Shown: positions 18,184-26,415 of the stretch, in pieces
How the letters are laid out: each line of letters begins with the position of its first letter
How positions within the stretch are numbered: the first letter of the stretch is position 1
From: Leucobacter chromiisoli
GTDB taxonomy: Bacteria; Actinomycetota; Actinomycetes; Actinomycetales; Microbacteriaceae
Assembly: GCF_016522505.1 (NCBI RefSeq)
Contig: NZ_JAEHOH010000010.1
Span: 124,001-188,000 of the forward strand
Length of the DNA: 64,000 nt
Direction: 5' to 3'
The notes under the pieces: model-generated
The model's input: the letters and a program-made list of their open reading frames with translations, nothing else
What the model was told of the DNA's origin: nothing
Database searches by the model: none
Made by a program: the position numbers and the translations under genes

Positions 18184-19419
18184 ATGGACCTCGAATCGAC
18201 AGCGGTGCGCCGGGTGCGACGGTCCCGCCCCGGGACAGCGGTGGGGATCGTCGCCCTCAGCACCCTGCTGACGATGAGCGTGTGGTTCTCGGCGACCTTC
18301 GTTCTTCCCTCGCTCAGTCTCGAGTGGAAGCTCAGCGAAGGTCAGACCTCTCTGCTCACTATCGCTGTGCAGGGCGGATTCGTCGTGGGCGCTCTGGGAA
18401 GCACCGCCAGCGGTCTCGCCGACGGCCTGTCGCCGCGCAAGCTCATGTGCTTCGGGGCGTTCGGCGCGGCTTTCTGCAACGCCGGTCTGCTGTGGTGCGA
18501 CGACCTCATGTGGGCGGTTCCGGCGAGGTTCGGCACCGGGATGTTCCTGGCGTTGGTCTACCCTCCGGCCCTGAAAGAGGTGTCGACCTGGTTCGTGCGA
18601 GGGCGCGGTAAGGCGCTCGGTCTCATGATCGGTGCGTTGACGCTCGGCTCCGCCCTGCCGCATCTCGTGGGCGCCGCCGGAGGACTCGACTGGCGCGTGG
18701 TAATCGCCGCCACGAGCCTCCTCGGAATCGCGGGAGGCCTCGTCGTGCTGCTGGTTCGCGGCCAGGGGCCGTATCCGTTCCCCCGGCGCCCGTTCAGCTT
18801 TGCGGCGGGCTTCCGCTCGATGCGCACGCGCGAGGTCGCGCTCGCCAACGTGGGGTATGTCGGGCACATGTGGGAGCTGTACGCGATGTGGGCGGGTGTG
18901 GGGGCGTTCATCCTCTCCCTTCCGGAGCTCTCTCGACCCTCGTCCGGGGTATTGGCGCCTATTCTGGCGTTCTTCTGCATCGGCGTCGGTGCGGTGGGGA
19001 GCTTCGTCGGAGGCGTGCTCAGCGATCGCTGGGGGCGTGCGAGGGCGGCGTTCATCAGCCTCGTGTGCTCCGGTGCCGCGGCGCTCGCTCTCGGTCTCAC
19101 CTACCAAGCCCTGCCATTCTGGGTGATTATCGCGCTGTGCGGCTTCTGGGGCTTCTGGGTGATCGCGGATTCCGCGCAGTTCTCCGCACTCGTCGCGGAG
19201 AACGCAGAACCCGAGTACGTCGGCGGTGCCCTGTCGCTGCAGCTCGCGCTCGGTTACACGACGACGGCACTGACGCTCTGGCTGGTGCCGCAGATCGTGG
19301 AACATGCCTCGTGGAACCTGGCGCTGTGCGTCCTGGCCATCGGGCCGGCTCTCGGCGCAGCAGCCATGTGGGCCGTCGACAAGCAGAGTGCCGCGAGAAT
19401 GGCGACGGCCGGGAGCTGA
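18184..19419 (+). CDS. MFS transporter
   Basis: A 411-aa major facilitator with about 12 hydrophobic segments. LADGLSPRKLMCFG follows helix 2 and SDRWGRARAAF lies in the second half, in the places of the MFS loop motifs. The VWFSATFVLPSL start resembles carriers of the oxalate/formate or NarK-like subgroup. It begins 8 nt after the acyl-CoA synthetase gene and ends the plus-strand run. The ribosome site is weak (GAAGGA about 15 nt upstream), consistent with translational coupling. Direction and substrate are unknown; a second route for the cluster acid or an exporter of an end product are both possible. Confidence 0.85.
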   Translation: MDLESTAVRRVRRSRPGTAVGIVALSTLLTMSVWFSATFVLPSLSLEWKLSEGQTSLLTIAVQGGFVVGALGSTASGLADGLSPRKLMCFGAFGAAFCNAGLLWCDDLMWAVPARFGTGMFLALVYPPALKEVSTWFVRGRGKALGLMIGALTLGSALPHLVGAAGGLDWRVVIAATSLLGIAGGLVVLLVRGQGPYPFPRRPFSFAAGFRSMRTREVALANVGYVGHMWELYAMWAGVGAFILSLPELSRPSSGVLAPILAFFCIGVGAVGSFVGGVLSDRWGRARAAFISLVCSGAAALALGLTYQALPFWVIIALCGFWGFWVIADSAQFSALVAENAEPEYVGGALSLQLALGYTTTALTLWLVPQIVEHASWNLALCVLAIGPALGAAAMWAVDKQSAARMATAGS

Positions 19420-19453
19420 GCGGCCAACGGAGAGCGTGGAGGATGCGCCGCGT

Positions 19454-20575
19454 CTACTCCTCCGGAGACCGTGGCGCCGGCGCCGCCCCCACACTGAAAG
19501 CTACGCGCTCCTGTACGACGCCGTTCACCTGGAGTGCGACGCCGTAGCTGCCCGGGTAGTAGCGCCGGGTCGTGAGCTCCCGGAACGCGTGCGAGGCCTC
19601 GACCACGGTGCTCTCGCCTGGAAGGAGCCTCCGCTGCGCGATCTTGAACACCTTCGAGCGCTCGCTGCCGCGGGCATCGGGGAAGAAGAGCAGGTAATCG
19701 ATCACGAGGTTCGCGGCTTCTCCCCCGGTGTTCTCGACCGTGGCCCGGAAGCGCACCGCATCTCCCGGTGCGACGGCGCCCGGCGTCACGGAGAGTGGGG
19801 ACACCGCAACCTGGGCCGGCGGGAAGCCGAGCAGCTCGAGCGCGCCCGTGTGCCCCCGCTTCACGAGCGTTCGCAAGGCGTGCCTGGAGGTGCGGGCGAG
19901 GTGCGTGCCACCGGTCGCCTGCCAGCCGGTCACCGTGTCGACCGCGAACGCGGCGTGGGCCCGGCTGTGGTCGTTCAGATGGTTCGCCACGGAGCGGCGC
20001 ACGGACTCCTCGAGGTCGTCGTAGAGCGTGTCGAGAATCCGCCGGGTCGGGGTCGGGTCTGCCACGAGCGCGGGGATCCGCTCGGCCCAGGGGAGCAGCG
20101 GTCGGCTGCCCTCGGATGCCAGCCTGCGCACGTGCCAGTCGTCGTGTCCGGTCCACTCCGCCATGTGGGCGAGCGCTCGCGGCAGGTCGTGGAGCAGCAT
20201 CGGCCGCACCGCGAACTCGGACGTCATGCGCGGCGTCAGCTCCCGGAGCGTCGTCATGCCCGCGTCGAAGCCCTCGGCGCTGTCGGCCTCGACCGAGCGC
20301 CACGCCACGGCGAGCCCGACCGGCCAGAGCATCCACCCCGCGAAAGCGGGATCGTCGCCCGCCCGCCGCACCGTCGTCAGCAGGCGGAGGCGATCGCCGT
20401 CGAGATCCGCGAGGATCGCGCGGGCGAGCGCCCGCGACCGCTCGCTGAGGGTCAGCGCGCCGAGCGACTCGGCCGCGCGCCTGGTGCCGTCGAGGCGCCC
20501 GCCGCCCGCAGCCTCCAGGGCGTCGACGAGCGCCTTCGCGGTCGCCGCTCCCAGCAGCTCGTCCGTCATTGACAT
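19454..20575 (-). CDS. DNA alkylation repair protein-like HEAT-repeat protein (AlkD family)
   Basis: A 373-aa helical-repeat protein. DLPRALAHMAEWTGHDDWHVRRLASEGSRPLLPW and LDTLYDDLEESVRRSVANHLND are the conserved AlkD-type HEAT repeats, which hold alkylated DNA without base flipping in characterised members. The C-terminal 110 residues (VSPLSVTPGAVAPGDAVRFRATVENTG...) form a beta-rich, CARDB-like domain usual in the longer branch of the family. ATG at 20575 has GGGAGGGGG 5-8 nt upstream; a second ATG two codons later is possible. It is convergent with the MFS gene, 34 nt away, and 28 nt downstream of the COG0523 gene. Confidence 0.8.
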   Translation of the reverse strand: MSMTDELLGAATAKALVDALEAAGGGRLDGTRRAAESLGALTLSERSRALARAILADLDGDRLRLLTTVRRAGDDPAFAGWMLWPVGLAVAWRSVEADSAEGFDAGMTTLRELTPRMTSEFAVRPMLLHDLPRALAHMAEWTGHDDWHVRRLASEGSRPLLPWAERIPALVADPTPTRRILDTLYDDLEESVRRSVANHLNDHSRAHAAFAVDTVTGWQATGGTHLARTSRHALRTLVKRGHTGALELLGFPPAQVAVSPLSVTPGAVAPGDAVRFRATVENTGGEAANLVIDYLLFFPDARGSERSKVFKIAQRRLLPGESTVVEASHAFRELTTRRYYPGSYGVALQVNGVVQERVAFSVGAAPAPRSPEE

Positions 20576-20603
20576 GGATGCCCCCTCCCTCGCCGCCCGC
20601 GTA

Positions 20604-21638
20604 TCACGCGCTGAGACGACGATACCTCTGGAGCCTGCGCAGCCCGGCCGCCGCCGCGCGGTCCGCCGGCGCGAGGGCCGCGGCGAGTCTCGCGCCGACC
20701 TCGGCCTCGTCCAGCTCGGGCCCGATCGCGACGAGGGCGTCCGCGCCGTCCGCGCTCCGGGGCGGGGCCGGTGCGACGTGGATCGACGCGCCGACGAGGT
20801 TGAACAGGTAGCGGCGTCCGCCCCGGGGCGTGCGGACCGCCACGCACCCCTTGAGCCGGTAGACGCCCCGCGGCGGATCCTCGAGGAGATCGAGGATCGC
20901 TCCGGCGTCGGCCGGCCCATCGGCGCGCGCCGTGACGGCCGACGCGTGCTCGTGCAGGGGAGCGTCGTGCCCGTGGCCGTCGTGCCCGGTCTCGAGGGAC
21001 CGCAGCAGCGCGGCGATGGGCAGCTGGTCGGGCGGATCCTCCGCCTCGGCGACGTCGAAGACGAGAGCGGGGTCGATCGCTCCTCGCTCGGTCGGAACCA
21101 CCGGTGCGACGGGGTTGCGCTCGCGGACGCGCGCGGTCAGCTCTGCGAGCCTCGTCTCCCGCTGCTCGGGCGGGAGGAGATCCATCTTGTTGGCGATCAC
21201 GAGGCTCGCCGCGGCGTAGCGCGCGGGAGGCAGCCCGCCGGTGTCGACGGTGCGGAAGTGCTCGACGGCGTCGATGACGTCGACGAGCCCGCCCGGGCGC
21301 GCGTGCTCCGCGCCGCTGGACCTGATGAGCCTCGCCAGTGCGAGGGGCTCGGCCGCGCCGCTCGCCTCGACGATCACGGCGTCCAGGCGCAGTCGCGGTT
21401 CGGTGAGTCGCGACAGCGCCTGATCGAGGCCGCCCGCCTCGGGCAGGCAGCAGATGCAGCCGCCGGCGATCGAGGCGGCCTCGTCGACCTGGCCGGTGAC
21501 CAGCCCGGCGTCGACGTTGATCGCCCCGAAGTCGTTGACGACCACGCCGACCCTTGCCCCGGGGCGTCGGAGGAGGTGGTTGAGCACCGTCGTCTTGCCC
21601 GCACCGAGGTGCCCGGTCAGGGCGATCACGGGGATCAT
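20604..21638 (-). CDS. COG0523/CobW-family GTPase (metal chaperone)
   Basis: A 344-aa P-loop GTPase: Walker A GHLGAGKTT (residues 9-17), the family CXCC motif as CICC at 61-64 and an NKMD-type GTP specificity motif (IANKMD). A His-rich stretch (GHDGHGHDAPLHEH) near residue 230 and a CobW C-terminal domain follow. COG0523 proteins deliver zinc, cobalt or iron to client enzymes. ATG at 21638 is set by GGGAGG 7 nt upstream. It overlaps the lacI-type gene by four bases (ATGA), an odd partnership; the client could be one of the metal-dependent enzymes nearby. Confidence 0.88.
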   Translation of the reverse strand: MIPVIALTGHLGAGKTTVLNHLLRRPGARVGVVVNDFGAINVDAGLVTGQVDEAASIAGGCICCLPEAGGLDQALSRLTEPRLRLDAVIVEASGAAEPLALARLIRSSGAEHARPGGLVDVIDAVEHFRTVDTGGLPPARYAAASLVIANKMDLLPPEQRETRLAELTARVRERNPVAPVVPTERGAIDPALVFDVAEAEDPPDQLPIAALLRSLETGHDGHGHDAPLHEHASAVTARADGPADAGAILDLLEDPPRGVYRLKGCVAVRTPRGGRRYLFNLVGASIHVAPAPPRSADGADALVAIGPELDEAEVGARLAAALAPADRAAAAGLRRLQRYRRLSA

Positions 21639-22669
21639 GGCGGTCCTCCCTCTCCCGTTCCGCGCGCCGGGCACCCGCAGGACTCCCGGTGGACGAACCG
21701 GGTCTTCGCCACCACGGTGTCGGGGGCGCGTCCGGGGGTCGAGACCTGGCGCAGCAGCAGACGCACGGCCGAGGATGCGAGCAGGTCCACATCCTGTTTC
21801 GCGACGGTCAGCCCGGGGCTCAGCAGGTCGGCGCCCTTGAAATCGTCGAAGCTCACCACGGCGATGTCGTGGGGGATCGACAGCCCTGCCTCCCGGATCG
21901 CCCGGAGCGCGCCGATCGCCATCTGATTGTTCGACACGATCAGCGCCTCGGCGCGGCGCGGCGACCCGAGGTGACGGCGCACCGCCGTCTGCGCGACGCG
22001 CTCGTCGGACTCGCCCTCGATGATCATCTCGGGGTCGTCCTCGATCCCGAGCGCCTCGACGGCGCGCCGATAGCCCGCGAGGCGGTCCAGCCCGCTCGCC
22101 GACTCGGTGGTTCCGTTGACGAACCCGATGCGGCGATGGCCGAGCAGCGCGAGGTGCTCGGCCAGGTCGTAGACGGAGCGCTCGCCGTCAGAGTACACCT
22201 GGTCGACGGGCAGATCCGAGGGCCGGTCGAGGAAGACGAGGGGGAAGCGCTGCTCGGAGAGACGCCGCAGCGCCTCGGTCAGCTCGGGGCTCCCCTCGAT
22301 GGGCACCGCGATGATCCCGGAGACCTGCCGGGCGCAGAGATCCTCGATGACGTCGAGTGCCCGGCCGGGATCGTCATTGGTGTTGGCGAGCACGAGGGAG
22401 AAGCCCGCCTGACGGAGTCGCTCCTCGAGCTGCCCGGCGAGCTCCCCGAAGTAGGGGTTGGTCACGATCGACATCGCCAGCCCGATGGTCGTCGTGGACG
22501 AGGTGGCGAGCGCCCGCGCGGTCAGGTTGTGGCGGTATCCGGTCTCTGCGATCGCCTGCATGACCAGCTCGACGGTCGCGGGGGCGACGCGACGCGTGCT
22601 GTTCAGCGCGTGCGACACGGTGGTCACGGAGACTCCGGCTCGTCGTGCGACGTCGGCCATGGTTACCAC
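21635..22669 (-). CDS. LacI-family transcriptional repressor
   Basis: A 344-aa LacI/GalR regulator. N-terminal HTH and hinge (MADVARRAGVSVTTVSHALNSTRRVAPATV) are followed by a periplasmic-binding-protein-like sensor domain (IGLAMSIVTNPYF, GIIAVPIEG, IAVVSFDDFKGADLLSPGLT). GTG at 22669 is preferred because AGGAGG lies 8 nt before it; ATG three codons later is possible. Divergent from the sugar ABC operon, it faces the perfect inverted repeat at 22755-22792, the probable operator for both. The effector is likely the imported sugar or polyol, or its phosphate. Confidence 0.92.
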   Translation of the reverse strand: MVTMADVARRAGVSVTTVSHALNSTRRVAPATVELVMQAIAETGYRHNLTARALATSSTTTIGLAMSIVTNPYFGELAGQLEERLRQAGFSLVLANTNDDPGRALDVIEDLCARQVSGIIAVPIEGSPELTEALRRLSEQRFPLVFLDRPSDLPVDQVYSDGERSVYDLAEHLALLGHRRIGFVNGTTESASGLDRLAGYRRAVEALGIEDDPEMIIEGESDERVAQTAVRRHLGSPRRAEALIVSNNQMAIGALRAIREAGLSIPHDIAVVSFDDFKGADLLSPGLTVAKQDVDLLASSAVRLLLRQVSTPGRAPDTVVAKTRFVHRESCGCPARGTGEGGPP

Positions 22670-22754
22670 GGCATTGACCTCCTGACGTCTCCCTCGGAGG
22701 AGGCAACGGCGCGACCCCCGAATCCTGCCGATGCATCGAGCATAGAGGATCTCT

Positions 22755-22792
22755 GCCAAGCGCTTGCGCAATTAGTTGCGCAAGCGCTTGGC
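22755..22792. promoter_or_regulatory. perfect 17-bp inverted repeat: shared LacI operator
   Basis: Arms GCCAAGCGCTTGCGCAA (22755-22771) and its exact complement (22776-22792) flank TTAG. Each arm contains the palindrome AAGCGCTT, the CG-centred core typical of LacI-family operators, so there are two operators in mirror orientation. The inner ends read TTGCGC outward in both directions and can serve as -35 elements for both divergent promoters. Binding would shut both off. Confidence 0.85.
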
Positions 22793-22804
22793 TTCCCGTA
22801 ACCT
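22776..22804 (+). promoter_or_regulatory. promoter of the sugar/polyol ABC operon
   Basis: TTGCGC (22776-22781), a 17-nt spacer and TAACCT (22799-22804). The -35 element and most of the spacer lie in the right operator arm, so LacI binding would block polymerase. The receptor gene starts 89 nt downstream. Confidence 0.55.
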
Positions 22805-22892
22805 CGCAGGCAGGCAGCGCGATGACCGCGCTGCGGACGCGGCAGGCCGCCCGCATCGAAGCGGTCGGATGAAGAGTACGAAGGAGTACGAG

Positions 22893-23879
22893 ATGGCCCG
22901 GGTACGCAGATGGATCGCGAGCGCCGCCGCGCTCGCAGCAGCGGCCGCGCTGGCGGGGTGCGGCGCATCGGAGGGGACGACGACGGGAGACGGCGAGACT
23001 CCGGAGGGCGTGACGATCGGCTTCGTGCCGGGGATCGCCTCCGACCCGTTCTTCGTCGCCATGCAGCAGGGCGCCGAGGAGCACGCGGAGGAGCTCGGCG
23101 TCGAGCTGATCTGGCAGGGTGCCCCGGACGAGTACTCGCCGCAGTCGCAGATCCCGTTCGTCGAGTCGATGATCACCCAGCAGGTCGACGGCCTGATCGT
23201 CGTACCAACCGACCCCGACGCCCTGCAGGCCAGCGTGGTGAGTGCCGTCGGCGCCGAGATCCCCGTCGCGACGGTCGACACGACGGTGACCGACCAGAGC
23301 GCGCTCGTCTCGCACATCACGGGCGACAACCTCGACGGCGGGCGCATGGCGGGGGAGACCCTCGCCGAGCAGATCGGCGGCGAGGGCAAGGTATTCCTCA
23401 TGTCGGGTTCCCCCACCGCCACCACCAACACGCTGCGCGAGCAGGGTTTCCGGGAGGCGCTCGAGGAGTACCCCGACATCGAGCTCGTCGGAGTCGAATA
23501 CGCCAACAGCCAGCCAGCCAACGCCACGTCAGCGGTGAGCACGATCCTGCTCGAGCACCCCGACCTCGCCGGTATTTTCGCCGTTGACGGCACCTCGGGC
23601 ACCGGAACCGTCGCCGCGCTGCGCAATGCCGGCGTCGTCGGCGAGATCGCCCTGATCGGCTACGACGCTTACGACAACCAGGTGGCCGACCTCGAGGCCG
23701 GCGTCTACACCGCCCTCGTCGTGCAGAAGCCGGGCGAGATGGCCGCGCTCGCGATCGACTCCATTCTCGCGGCGATCGACGGCGACACGTCGTCGGTCGA
23801 GCAGGAGGTCGTCATGGAGAACGTGGTGATGACGAAGGAGAACTTCGATGAGACCGGCCAGTACCAGTACCCGAACTGA
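22893..23879 (+). CDS. sugar ABC transporter substrate-binding lipoprotein (RbsB-like)
   Basis: A 328-aa extracytoplasmic receptor. The N-terminus has a basic start, a hydrophobic run and the lipobox LAGC (Cys about 22), so it should be lipid-anchored. The mature part is a type I periplasmic binding protein (VTIGFVPGIASDPFFVAMQQGAEE; GLIVVPTDPDALQ; HITGDNLDGGRMAGE; LIGYDAYDN), the class that binds pentoses, hexoses and polyols. ATG at 22893 is picked because AAGGAG lies 6 nt upstream. It is the first gene of the LacI-controlled operon. Exact ligand unknown; the downstream polyol dehydrogenase and kinase point to a sugar alcohol or ketose. Confidence 0.9.
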   Translation: MARVRRWIASAAALAAAAALAGCGASEGTTTGDGETPEGVTIGFVPGIASDPFFVAMQQGAEEHAEELGVELIWQGAPDEYSPQSQIPFVESMITQQVDGLIVVPTDPDALQASVVSAVGAEIPVATVDTTVTDQSALVSHITGDNLDGGRMAGETLAEQIGGEGKVFLMSGSPTATTNTLREQGFREALEEYPDIELVGVEYANSQPANATSAVSTILLEHPDLAGIFAVDGTSGTGTVAALRNAGVVGEIALIGYDAYDNQVADLEAGVYTALVVQKPGEMAALAIDSILAAIDGDTSSVEQEVVMENVVMTKENFDETGQYQYPN

Positions 23880-24942
23880 CGCGGGGGCGGGAACCGCGGT
23901 GCGAGGCCCCGGCGGTGCGATCGCCGGGGCCGGCGGATCCCCTGAGGGCGTCGGGCCGAGGTTGCGCCGGATCCTGCTCAGGCAGGACACGGCCCTGCTG
24001 CTCGTCCTGCTGATCATGGTCGCGTTCTTCACGGTCATGAACCCGCTCTTCCTGTCGCGACCGGCGTTCGCGACGATCCTGCAGGACTGGGCGCCCGTGA
24101 TGCTGCTCGCGATCGGGCAGACCTACGTGATCATGACGGCGGGCATCGATCTATCGGTCGGCTCCACGCTCGGGCTCTCGGGCGTCACGGGGGCGCTCGT
24201 CATCCGGGCCCTGACCGAGGGCGGCCAGCCCGCGGCGATCGCGATCGCGGTCGGTGTGGTCGCCGCGCTGCTGGTCGGCGCGGTGGTGGGGGTCGTCAAC
24301 GGCCTGCTCATCACGAGAGTCGGCCTCGCCCCCTTCATCGCAACGCTCGCGACGATGGGGGCGGGAGCCGGGATGACGCTGGTCGTCACCCGCGGCGTCC
24401 AGATCGCGGGCGGCCCGTCCGAGGTCATCGCCCTCGGCACGACGAAGTTCCTGGGGCTCGTCACAGTTCCGCTGATCGTGGTGTTCGTCGTGCTCGCGAT
24501 CGCGTGGGTCGTGATGGAGCAGACGCAGTTCGGCCGCTGGACGCAGGCGATCGGATCCAACGGCTTCGCCTCGCGGGGCGCGGGCATCAACGTGAACCGT
24601 CACCTGATGAAGGTGTACGTGCTCTCGGGCGTCACCGCGGCGCTCGGCGGGCTGTTCGTCTACTTCCGGCTGGGATCGGGATCGCCGACCTCGGGGCTCG
24701 GCTTCGAGCTGCAGGCCATCGCGGCCGTCGTGATCGGCGGCACGAGCCTGTTCGGCGGCAGCGGCCGCATGTCGGGAACGGTGCTGGGCGCCCTCATCAC
24801 AACCTCGGTGCTGTCGGGGCTGATCCTGATCGGCGTCGGCCCCTACTGGCAGCAGGTCGTCGTCGGCGTGCTGATCGCGGGTGCGGTCGGCGTGCAGCAG
24901 CTGAGTTCGGTCAGGCAGTCGAGAGGAGCGAGCCGTGGGTGA
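23848..24942 (+). CDS. sugar ABC transporter permease (RbsC-like)
   Basis: A 364-aa membrane protein of the RbsC/BPD_transp_2 family with roughly 8-10 spans. Conserved segments are YVIMTAGIDLSVGSTLGLSGV, GLLITRVGLAPFIATLATMG and AVVIGGTSLFGGSGRMSGTVLGA. The ATG at 23848 lies 32 nt inside the end of the receptor gene, with AAGGAG 8 nt upstream. An about 45-residue Gly/Pro-rich cytoplasmic extension precedes the first span. It overlaps the ATPase gene by 8 nt. As the only permease of the operon it presumably acts as a homodimer. Confidence 0.92.
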   Translation: MRPASTSTRTDAGAGTAVRGPGGAIAGAGGSPEGVGPRLRRILLRQDTALLLVLLIMVAFFTVMNPLFLSRPAFATILQDWAPVMLLAIGQTYVIMTAGIDLSVGSTLGLSGVTGALVIRALTEGGQPAAIAIAVGVVAALLVGAVVGVVNGLLITRVGLAPFIATLATMGAGAGMTLVVTRGVQIAGGPSEVIALGTTKFLGLVTVPLIVVFVVLAIAWVVMEQTQFGRWTQAIGSNGFASRGAGINVNRHLMKVYVLSGVTAALGGLFVYFRLGSGSPTSGLGFELQAIAAVVIGGTSLFGGSGRMSGTVLGALITTSVLSGLILIGVGPYWQQVVVGVLIAGAVGVQQLSSVRQSRGASRG

Positions 24943-25702
24943 ACGCACACCGGTATACGAGGCGAGGAACGTCTCCAAGTCGTACGGGAGCGTCGTCGCG
25001 CTCGAGAACGCCAGCCTGTCCCTCCACGCGGGCGAGGTCATCGGGCTCGTCGGCGACAACGGAGCCGGCAAATCGACGCTCGTCAAGATCCTCTCGGGAG
25101 CGCTCGCGCCCGACGACGGCACGATCCTGATGGACGGCAGCGAGCACTCCTGGAAGTCGCCGCGCGACGCCCTCGAGTCGGGCGTCGAGACCCTCTACCA
25201 GGACGCGGGGCTCTGCCCGGATCTCACCGTCAGCGGCAACGTGTTCCTGGGCCGGGAGATCCGGCGCCCCGGGGTCCTGGGCAAGCTCGGGTTCCTCGAC
25301 AAGCAGGCGATGGAGCGCGAGGCCGCCGCGTCGCTGGATCGCGCGGGGATCGGCTTCGCGGGGGTGCGCCGCACCGTCGACCAGTTCTCGGGCGGTCAGC
25401 GGCAGGCGGTGGCGATCGGCCGTGCGGTCGCGTGGGCGCGCAAGGTGGTCATCCTCGATGAGCCCACGAACCACCTCGGCGCCCGTCAAGCCGGAGAGGT
25501 GCTCAACGTCATGAGGCGGGCGAAGGAGCAGGGGCTCGGCGTGATCTTCATCTCGCACACCCTGCCGCACGTGCTCGAGGCCACCGACCGTGTGGTCGTG
25601 CTGCGGCTGGGGCGCGTGGTAGCCGACCGGCCCACCTCGAGCTTCACGCCCGACAGCCTGCTCAAAGTCATCACCGGTCTCGCCGAGGAGGCTCCGCTGT
25701 GA
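24935..25702 (+). CDS. sugar ABC transporter ATP-binding protein (single-domain)
   Basis: A 255-aa ATPase with Walker A GDNGAGKST, signature FSGGQRQ and Walker B KVVILDEPT, followed by ISHTLPHV in the H-loop region. It has one nucleotide-binding domain, unlike the usual tandem RbsA; such half-size forms (FrcA type) dimerise. GTG start with AGGAG 7 nt upstream. It overlaps the next gene by GTGA. It powers import through the adjacent RbsC-like permease. Confidence 0.92.
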   Translation: MGERTPVYEARNVSKSYGSVVALENASLSLHAGEVIGLVGDNGAGKSTLVKILSGALAPDDGTILMDGSEHSWKSPRDALESGVETLYQDAGLCPDLTVSGNVFLGREIRRPGVLGKLGFLDKQAMEREAAASLDRAGIGFAGVRRTVDQFSGGQRQAVAIGRAVAWARKVVILDEPTNHLGARQAGEVLNVMRRAKEQGLGVIFISHTLPHVLEATDRVVVLRLGRVVADRPTSSFTPDSLLKVITGLAEEAPL

Positions 25703-26415
25703 ACACACAACCGACGATCACCGATCCCTCTGTCGCGGCGTCGCGGCCGCAGCTGCAGCTCGCGATCGACGCGCCGGAGCACCTCGCACTGATCCCGCGC
25801 CTGCGCCGCTGGTTCGACATCATCGAGGTCGGCACGCCCGTGCTCAAGCGGTTCGGGCTCTCGGCGATCACCACCGCTCGCGAGCTGGGGCGCGGGATCC
25901 CGGTGCTGGCCGACACCAAGACGGTCGACGGCGGAGCGCTCGAGGCCGAGATGGTGGGCGCCTCGGGCGCGTCGATGATGACGGTGGTCGCCCACGCGGC
26001 CCCCGCCACCCGGCGCGTCACGCGCGAGGTGGCCGCCCGCTACGGCGTCACCGTCGTCTACGACACGATCCTCGACGGGGAGTTCCCCGCGGAGTCGCTG
26101 CGCGACGACCGCGACGGCGGCGGCCCGGACAGCGGTGGCCCGGGCGCGGGCGAGGAGATCTGGCTCGCACTGCACAACGCCTCCGACGCCCGCCTCGCGG
26201 GCCAGGGGGACGACGCCCACATCGAGCGCGTCGGCGCCAGGCGACGGGCGGGATTCCGCGTCTCGCTCGCCGGCGGTATCGGCCGCGACAACCTGTCGCG
26301 CGTACTCACCAACCCACCGGAGGTCATCGTGATCGGCTCGTCCGTGACCGGCGCCTCCCGACCCGAGGAGGAAGCGGAATGGATCGCGGCACAGATCGCC
26401 ACGGAGCGTGGCTGA
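25699..26415 (+). CDS. 3-hexulose-6-phosphate synthase-like protein (OMPDC/HUMPS family)
   Basis: A 238-aa TIM-barrel protein. LQLAIDAP (Asp24), IIEVGTP (Glu43) and ADTKTVDGG (Asp72, Lys74, Asp77) are the active-site strands of the orotidine phosphate decarboxylase suprafamily, and the exact wording matches hexulose-phosphate synthase rather than keto-gulonate-phosphate decarboxylase. It would join formaldehyde to ribulose 5-phosphate, or split arabino-3-hexulose 6-phosphate. A Gly/Asp-rich insertion at about residues 134-152 makes it longer than the usual 210 aa. GTG start in a GTGA overlap with the ATPase; 37-nt overlap with the isomerase gene. Confidence 0.82.
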   Translation: MNTQPTITDPSVAASRPQLQLAIDAPEHLALIPRLRRWFDIIEVGTPVLKRFGLSAITTARELGRGIPVLADTKTVDGGALEAEMVGASGASMMTVVAHAAPATRRVTREVAARYGVTVVYDTILDGEFPAESLRDDRDGGGPDSGGPGAGEEIWLALHNASDARLAGQGDDAHIERVGARRRAGFRVSLAGGIGRDNLSRVLTNPPEVIVIGSSVTGASRPEEEAEWIAAQIATERG

